Below are positions 5,735-9,508 of a DNA stretch of 9,508 nt, in pieces. Under the pieces are notes generated by a model that was not told the DNA's origin, did not search any database, and was given only the letters and a program-made list of their open reading frames with translations. The DNA is from Paracoccaceae bacterium (lineage in GTDB: Bacteria > Pseudomonadota > Alphaproteobacteria > Rhodobacterales > Rhodobacteraceae). Every line of letters begins with the position of its first letter. Position 1 is the stretch's first letter. The stretch is taken from positions 1 through 9,508 of the forward strand of contig PXDM01000428.1 of NCBI GenBank assembly GCA_003565055.1, written 5' to 3'. The position numbers and the translations under genes are program-made.

Positions 5735-7735
5735 TTATTCGAACTCCATGATGACCTCATCCACAGCGAGCGAGTCGCCGGGGGCCGCGTTGATCTTGGC
5801 CACGCGCCCCTTGCGCTCGGCGCGCAGGATGTTCTCCATCTTCATCGCCTCGACGGTCGCAAGCGCCTGACCTTCGAACACCTCCTGCCCTTCCTCGACA
5901 TTGATCGCGACAACCATGCCCGGCATCGGGCAGAGCAACAGTTTCGACGTGTCCGGCGGCAGTTTCTCCGGCATCAGCCGCGCGAGTTCGGCCTGACGGG
6001 GGTTGAAGATATGCACCTTCAGATCCGCCCCGCGCAGCCGGATACGGTAGCCACCGGGCTGGCGGGCCACTTTCATCACCAGGGCTGCGTCATTGACCAT
6101 CAGCCGGGCCAGCGGCTGGCCGGGTGTCCAGTCAGACGTGATGCGGAAGGTCTGCCCGCCGATGGTCACAGTCGCGCCGTCGCGGTCCGCAGCGATGCTG
6201 GCGTCAAGGCTTTGCCCGCCGATCATCACCACCCAATCCGTGCCCACGACGCGCTCGTGATTGTCCATCCGCCCCGAGACCCGCGCGCGGCGGATTTCGG
6301 CCACGCGGTTCATCGCGCAGGCACTGGCCGCAACCCGCAGGATCAGGTCGTCGCTGAGCGTCGCGCCCTCGAAACCTTCGGGATATTCCTCGGCGATGAA
6401 GGCCGTGGTGATCTCGCCCGAGACAAAGCGCGGGTGATCCATCACAGCCGCGCAGAAGGGCAGGTTATGGCCGATGCCTTCGACCTCGAATGTGTCGAGC
6501 GCGAGGCGCATTTCCTCGATGGCCTGCCCGCGCGTCGGCGCCCAGGTGCAGAGCTTGGCGATCATCGGGTCGTAATACATTGAGATCTCGCCGCCCTCAT
6601 AGACGCCGGTATCATTGCGCACGATGCCCCCTGTGGGGCTTTGCCCCTCCACGGGCGGGCGGTAGCGTGTCAGCCGCCCAATGGAGGGCAGGAAGTTGCG
6701 ATACGGGTCTTCGGCGTAAAGGCGGCTTTCCATCGCCCAGCCGTTGATCTTGAGATCGGCTTGCGTGAAGGGCAGCTTCTCGCCATTTGCCACGCGGATC
6801 ATCTGTTCGACCAGATCGACGCCGGTGATGAGTTCCGTCACCGGGTGTTCCACCTGCAGCCGCGTGTTCATCTCCAGGAAGTAGAAATTCCGGTCACCAT
6901 CGACGATGAATTCCACCGTGCCTGCCGAGGTATAGCCCACCGCCTGCGCGAGCGCCACGGATTGCTCGCCCATCGCCTTGCGGGTCGCTTCATCGAGGAA
7001 GGGCGACGGCGCTTCTTCGATCACCTTCTGGTTGCGGCGCTGGATCGAACATTCGCGCTCGAAGAGATAAACGCAATTGCCATGCTGGTCGGCAAGCACC
7101 TGAATTTCGATATGGCGCGGCTGGGTCACGAATTTCTCGATGAAGATGCGGTCATCGCCGAAACTGTTGGCGGCTTCGTTCTTCGAGGACTGGAAGCCTT
7201 CGCGCGCCTCTTCCTCATTCCAGGCGATGCGCATGCCCTTGCCGCCGCCGCCTGCGCTGGCCTTGATCATCACCGGATAGCCGATCTCGCCCGAGATCTT
7301 CACGGCCTCATCGGCATCCGCGATCAGGCCCATATAGCCCGGCACCGTGTTCACGCCTGCGTCCTGCGCGATCTTTTTCGAGGTGATCTTGTCGCCCATC
7401 GCCTCAATCGCCGGGCTGGGCGGGCCGATGAAGGCCACGCCTTCGGCTTCCAGCGCCTCGGCGAATTTCATGTTTTCCGATAGGAACCCGTAGCCCGGAT
7501 GCACGGCCTGCGCGCCAGTCTGGCGGATCGCATCCATGATCTTGTCGATGACGATATAGGACTGGTTCGCGGGCGCGGGGCCAATATGGACTGCCTCATC
7601 AGCCATGCGCACATGCAGCGCGTTGCGATCCGCATCGGAATAGACGGCCACCGTCTTGATCCCCATCTTGCGGGCCGACTTGATCACGCGGCAGGCGATT
7701 TCACCGCGATTGGCGATCAGAATCTTGGAAAACAT
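5735..7735 (-). CDS. pccA: Propionyl-CoA carboxylase alpha subunit (biotin carboxylase/BCCP)
   Basis: This subunit carboxylates its own biotin with ATP and bicarbonate; the beta subunit then transfers the carboxyl group to propionyl-CoA, giving (S)-methylmalonyl-CoA. The 666 residues contain the biotin carboxylase domain (about 1-450), a linking BT-type domain (about 500-590) that binds the beta subunit, and the biotin carrier domain (about 600-666). The glycine-rich ATP loop GGGGKGMR is at 162-169. Lys116, Lys158, His208, Glu275, Glu288, Asn290, Arg292 and Arg338 line up with the E. coli biotin carboxylase catalytic set. The biotinylated lysine is Lys632 in EAMKM, 35 residues from the end. 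The ATG at 7735 follows AAGGAG and begins the standard MFSKILIANRGEIA start. The frame is open back to 7981, but that stretch overlaps the upstream gene and has no family match. Length fits related Rhodobacterales proteins (about 680 residues). The holoenzyme is known as an alpha6-beta6 dodecamer. Confidence 0.97.
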   Translation of the reverse strand: MFSKILIANRGEIACRVIKSARKMGIKTVAVYSDADRNALHVRMADEAVHIGPAPANQSYIVIDKIMDAIRQTGAQAVHPGYGFLSENMKFAEALEAEGVAFIGPPSPAIEAMGDKITSKKIAQDAGVNTVPGYMGLIADADEAVKISGEIGYPVMIKASAGGGGKGMRIAWNEEEAREGFQSSKNEAANSFGDDRIFIEKFVTQPRHIEIQVLADQHGNCVYLFERECSIQRRNQKVIEEAPSPFLDEATRKAMGEQSVALAQAVGYTSAGTVEFIVDGDRNFYFLEMNTRLQVEHPVTELITGVDLVEQMIRVANGEKLPFTQADLKINGWAMESRLYAEDPYRNFLPSIGRLTRYRPPVEGQSPTGGIVRNDTGVYEGGEISMYYDPMIAKLCTWAPTRGQAIEEMRLALDTFEVEGIGHNLPFCAAVMDHPRFVSGEITTAFIAEEYPEGFEGATLSDDLILRVAASACAMNRVAEIRRARVSGRMDNHERVVGTDWVVMIGGQSLDASIAADRDGATVTIGGQTFRITSDWTPGQPLARLMVNDAALVMKVARQPGGYRIRLRGADLKVHIFNPRQAELARLMPEKLPPDTSKLLLCPMPGMVVAINVEEGQEVFEGQALATVEAMKMENILRAERKGRVAKINAAPGDSLAVDEVIMEFE

Positions 7736-7781
7736 GCGGACTCCTTGGCTGTCTCTTGTGGGGTTTTGGGGAAGATCATCG

Positions 7782-8162
7782 TCACTCTTCCCATGTGTCA
7801 AAAGCAAATTCCGACGAGCCGTCGAAAAGCTGCGGGAAACTCGCCTCGGCGGCGCGCATGTCAATGCGCAGCAGGGCGTCATAGCTGGAAGGGTCAAAAG
7901 GCTCCTCGGCGGGCACGACTTCGCGGCCCAGAAGCCAGGACAGGCGGCCTGCATCGAGATTGCCGCGCTCGAACGCCTCATCGCCGAAATGGGCGATCAG
8001 AGCGCCCAGGAATGCCTCATCCGCGCGCCGGTCGACCAGCTTGCGATCGGCGAAACGCTTGCGCGCGCTCAGCGGGGTGACGCCTTTGGGATTGGCGCGG
8101 CGGATGGTGAATTGGAAATCAGTGCCGGGAAGACGGCCTGGAAAACCGCGATGCTTCAACAT
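7782..8162 (-). CDS. Unrecognised 126-residue soluble protein upstream of pccA
   Basis: This protein has no signal peptide, membrane helix or motif that I can assign. It is strikingly asymmetric: residues 1-46 are basic (many Arg and Lys, for example ARKRF and RRANPK), while residues 82-126 are acidic and end in DTWEE. The middle contains a likely helix (DEAFLGALIAHFGDEAFERG, 48-67) followed by a GRLSWLLGREVVP segment. The frame is open up to 8321, but the ATG at 8162 was chosen because the upstream stretch is proline- and arginine-rich without protein character and contains hairpins. A GGGGG ribosome-like sequence lies at suitable spacing from 8162. It ends 46 bases before pccA and is probably co-transcribed with it. 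A role in carboxylase assembly, stability or control is possible but unproven. No cysteines are present. Confidence 0.72.
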   Translation of the reverse strand: MLKHRGFPGRLPGTDFQFTIRRANPKGVTPLSARKRFADRKLVDRRADEAFLGALIAHFGDEAFERGNLDAGRLSWLLGREVVPAEEPFDPSSYDALLRIDMRAAEASFPQLFDGSSEFAFDTWEE

Positions 8163-8166
8163 GGCT

Positions 8167-8188
8167 GCCCCCTGCGCTTGCTGGGGGC
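8167..8188 (-). promoter_or_regulatory. Hairpin covering the ribosome site of the 126-residue protein gene
   Basis: In the transcript, GCCCCC (8188-8183) can pair with GGGGGC (8172-8167), continued by a mismatch and two further GC pairs around a 4-base loop. The second arm contains the presumed ribosome site just before the ATG at 8162. Folding would hide that site, so translation may be weak or controlled. Short GC stems are common in DNA of this composition. Confidence 0.35.
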
Positions 8189-8250
8189 GTCGGTCGCGGA
8201 TAGTGGCCCGGCCAAGGGCGAAATGCTGGCCTGCCCAGCGATGGCCCGGA

Positions 8251-8270
8251 TTGCCGCTTGCGCGCGGCAA
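8251..8270. repeat. Inverted repeat in the 8163-8321 gap
   Basis: A 7-base-pair inverted repeat (TTGCCGC at 8251-8257, GCGGCAA at 8264-8270) with a 6-base loop lies in the middle of the gap. It is one of three stem-loops in 159 bases. The gap holds no gene that I can support. Confidence 0.4.
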
Positions 8271-8291
8271 GGCTGATGCGCGGGCGGGAGG

Positions 8292-8315
8292 GGGGCAGAG
8301 CCCTGGCTCTGCCCC
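8292..8315 (-). terminator. Strong stem-loop after the small lipoprotein-like gene
   Basis: Arms GGGGCAGAGCC (8292-8302) and GGCTCTGCCCC (8305-8315) are perfect 11-base complements around a 2-base centre; a realistic fold has 10 pairs and a 4-base loop. It begins 6 bases after the stop codon at 8322-8324 on the minus strand. A C-rich tract rather than a T-run follows. It may end part of the transcript or protect an upstream mRNA 3' end, giving more of the small peptide than of PccA. Confidence 0.6.
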
Positions 8316-8321
8316 GACCAA

Positions 8322-8474
8322 TCAGTTGTAGTATTTGCCTTTGGTCGTGGTCGGCTCGACATAGATCGGGGCCGAGACGGGCTCAAAGGTCGGTTCGGGT
8401 GCCGGGGCTTGACGTGCACAGGTTGCCGGGATGAGGGACACCAGAAACGCTGACACAAGGACGAGTTTCGCCAT
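8322..8474 (-). CDS. 50-residue lipoprotein-like peptide
   Basis: The predicted product starts with a short basic and hydrophobic signal sequence, MAKLVLVSAFLVSLIPATC, followed by a proline-rich segment (residues 20-40) and the ending TTTKGKYYN. The cysteine at residue 19 is positioned like a lipobox cysteine, but the preceding residues are Ile-Pro-Ala-Thr rather than the usual Leu-Ala-Gly/Ala, so lipid attachment is uncertain. If processed, the mature peptide would be about 30 residues. The ATG at 8474 was preferred over an in-frame ATG at 8528 because AGGAG lies 6 bases before it and the signal sequence then begins at once. Small lipoprotein-like peptides of this kind occur in PCC gene clusters of related bacteria as far as I recall, but their role is unknown. 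A strong stem-loop follows the stop. Confidence 0.66.
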   Translation of the reverse strand: MAKLVLVSAFLVSLIPATCARQAPAPEPTFEPVSAPIYVEPTTTKGKYYN

Positions 8475-8660
8475 GATATTCTCCTGCTCGTATTGCCGGG
8501 GCGCGATTTTTTGTTTGCACGCGCCCATTGATTATCGTCTGCATGCGCCAGAACGAACGCATACCGGCTGATAATATCGGTTTTGCAGAATCCTCGCCAT
8601 TGAAATCTACTGATGCCAACGGGTTGTGGCGCGCTTGCATCATTCGTGGTGGGGCTGTGT
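8475..8660 (-). promoter_or_regulatory. 186-base gap with probable internal promoter of the pccA segment
   Basis: This is the longest gap within the minus-strand pcc locus and is less GC-rich than the genes around it, as expected of a promoter region. Minus-strand -10-like hexamers are TATTAT (8576-8571) and GATAAT (8536-8531), but neither has a convincing -35 at 16-18 bases. TTTGCAGA at 8582-8589 matches seven of eight bases of TTTGCAAA, the motif I recall for the propionyl-CoA regulator PccR of Rhodobacter. It would sit just upstream of the TATTAT element. A further TTTGCA is at 8514-8519. The reported motif is, as I recall, a repeated one, and no second copy at short spacing is seen, so the assignment is tentative. 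Confidence 0.4.
8499..8526 (-). promoter_or_regulatory. 5'-leader hairpin with A-rich loop before the small lipoprotein-like gene
   Basis: Seven perfect GC pairs (GGGCGCG at 8499-8505, CGCGCCC at 8520-8526) enclose a 14-base loop which in the transcript is A-rich and includes a run of six A. It lies about 25 bases before the start codon at 8474, just upstream of the AGGAG ribosome site. It could stabilise the leader or bind a protein or small RNA. The T-run on the plus strand is inside the loop, so it is not a terminator. Confidence 0.4.
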
Positions 8661-9086
8661 TCAGTGATCATCGTAGATATCCAGATCAATGTCGCATCTG
8701 TCTTGCGCGAATTGAAACCACTCGAAGAGCTGAAAGGCCGCGCTGTCCACTGTCCCGAAGGCCACATCGCGATCCATCAGAGTGACCGCCGCGCCGCTCC
8801 AGCCCTGCTCGGGCAGGGGGCCCAATTCGGCCTCATACCTGCCGCGCGCCTCGTCGCAAAGCCAGTGCATGTCGCGCTCGACCGCCTCCGAGTCCTGCGC
8901 ATAGGGCGTGTCGCCCGCGCCAAGCGCCGCCACGATGTAGCGCAGACGCAGGACGGCGGCGCCCTCGTCCCAGATCACCGGCAGGGGCTCAGCCGTCTCG
9001 CCCGAAGGCAGCGTCACGGCTTGCGCTGCCGCTGCAGGCGCGCCGAGTATCGCCAAACCCGAAATGATCAGTTGCGCCAGCCGCAT
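8661..9086 (-). CDS. Exported DUF6497-like protein
   Basis: This 141-residue protein has a signal peptide (MRLAQLIISGLAILGAPAAAAQA, likely cleaved after residue 21 or 23) and a mature domain of about 118 residues. The mature domain starts with VTLPSGETAEPLPVIWDE and contains the segments RYIVAAL, MHWLCDEA and VTLMDRDVAFGTVDSAAFQLFEWF. This resembles the DUF6497 family of small exported alphaproteobacterial proteins; the assignment is from memory of family patterns. Two cysteines, Cys77 and Cys131, could form a disulfide in the periplasm. The function is unknown. The start codon at 9086 follows a GAGGGGG ribosome site and is only 10 bases after the pccB stop, so it is in the pccB transcript. 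Why a periplasmic protein is tied to a cytoplasmic carboxylase is not clear. Confidence 0.78.
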   Translation of the reverse strand: MRLAQLIISGLAILGAPAAAAQAVTLPSGETAEPLPVIWDEGAAVLRLRYIVAALGAGDTPYAQDSEAVERDMHWLCDEARGRYEAELGPLPEQGWSGAAVTLMDRDVAFGTVDSAAFQLFEWFQFAQDRCDIDLDIYDDH

Positions 9087-9096
9087 GTCGCCCCCC

Positions 9097-9508
9097 TCAG
9101 AGCGGGATATTGTCGTGTTTCTTCCACGGTGTATGCAGCGCTTTGTTGCGCAGCGCCGCGAAGGCCCGCGCGACGCGTTTGCGGGTCGATTGCGGCATGA
9201 TCACCTCGTCGATGAAGCCTTTTTCGGCGGCGACAAAAGGATTGGCGAAGCGCTCTTCATATTCGTTGATCCGCGCTGCGGTCTTTTCCGCATCGCCCAG
9301 TTCGGAGCGATAGAGGATTTCCACCGCGCCCTTGGAGCCCATCACCGCGATCTCTGCGGTCGGCCAGGCATAGTTGAAATCCGCGCCCATATGTTTTGAC
9401 GCCATGACCACATAGGCCCCACCATAGGCCTTGCGTGTGATCACGGTCACTTTCGGCACCGTCGCTTCGCCGTAAGCATAAAGCAGTTTCGCGCCGTGCT
9501 TGATCACG
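9097..9508 (-). CDS. pccB: Propionyl-CoA carboxylase beta subunit, C-terminal part
   Basis: Only the last 136 codons are in the window; the gene continues past the right edge and its start is not visible. Full PccB proteins of this group are about 510 residues, so this is roughly the last quarter. The visible part belongs to the C-terminal crotonase-fold domain of the carboxyltransferase, which moves carboxyl from biotin to propionyl-CoA. It contains the KAYGGAY segment that forms part of the oxyanion site, the WPTAEIAVMGSKGAVEIL segment, and the ending TPWKKHDNIPL typical of the family. The TGA is followed after 10 bases by the DUF6497-like gene. The match to Rhodobacterales PccB is close, and its pairing with pccA separates it from acetyl-CoA or methylcrotonyl-CoA carboxylase subunits. 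Confidence 0.95.
   Translation of the reverse strand, partial: VIKHGAKLLYAYGEATVPKVTVITRKAYGGAYVVMASKHMGADFNYAWPTAEIAVMGSKGAVEILYRSELGDAEKTAARINEYEERFANPFVAAEKGFIDEVIMPQSTRKRVARAFAALRNKALHTPWKKHDNIPL

Noticed and set aside
5585..7483. Long plus-strand frames antisense to pccA (332 and 280 codons)
   Set aside because: They mirror the codon bias of pccA and are rich in His, Arg and Ala with no domain. They are shadows rather than overlapping genes.
7736..7981. N-terminal extension of pccA by 82 codons
   Set aside because: It overlaps the upstream 126-residue gene in another frame and has no resemblance to PccA. The standard start with AAGGAG is at 7735.
8163..8321. N-terminal extension of the 126-residue protein
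   Set aside because: The added 53 residues are Pro/Arg/Ala-rich without structure and cross two stem-loops. The first supported ribosome site is at the ATG 8162.
8528..9200. Plus-strand frames over the DUF6497-like and pccB region
   Set aside because: They are antisense to well-supported genes with signal peptide or enzyme motifs, and their translations show no family character.

Overview
The window looks like chromosomal DNA from an alphaproteobacterium of the Rhodobacterales (Roseobacter/Rhodobacter group). The grounds are the GC-rich coding sequence, the close family resemblance of the propionyl-CoA carboxylase (PCC) and methylmalonyl-CoA mutase proteins to that group, and the presence of DUF4174-like and DUF6497-like small exported proteins of a kind I associate with it. 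No IS element, phage gene, tRNA, rRNA or CRISPR array was seen.

Left part (1-2359, plus strand): two adjacent genes encode multi-pass membrane proteins of 260 and 256 residues. They are clearly paralogues of each other, and I cannot name their family. A 358-base stretch without a convincing gene follows, then a DoxX-family membrane protein gene. A strong stem-loop sits almost exactly midway between the DoxX stop codon and the stop codon of the convergent mutase gene.

Middle and right part (2402-9508, mostly minus strand): this is the propionyl-CoA to succinyl-CoA (methylmalonyl-CoA) pathway locus. Reading in the direction of transcription from the right edge, the order is pccB (3' end only), a DUF6497-like exported protein, a very small lipoprotein-like peptide, an unrecognised 126-residue soluble protein, pccA, a possible 45-codon ORF, a 125-residue four-helix membrane protein, and finally the adenosylcobalamin-dependent methylmalonyl-CoA mutase. 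A single plus-strand gene (DUF4174-like, exported) lies between the membrane protein and the mutase. It is divergent from the mutase and convergent with the membrane protein. PccA and PccB form the biotin-dependent carboxylase that makes methylmalonyl-CoA from propionyl-CoA, and the mutase isomerises (R)-methylmalonyl-CoA to succinyl-CoA. In this group the pathway serves propionate use and the ethylmalonyl-CoA route of acetate assimilation. The epimerase, the mutase chaperone MeaB and the regulator PccR are not in the window.

The two enzymes are well understood. The less understood material is the set of small genes threaded between them, the structured gaps at 8163-8321 and 8475-8660, and the tandem membrane paralogues at the left edge. 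I found no clearly new system. The best candidates for follow-up are the uncharacterised PCC-interleaved genes and the apparent translational coupling of pccA, the 45-codon ORF and the membrane protein.
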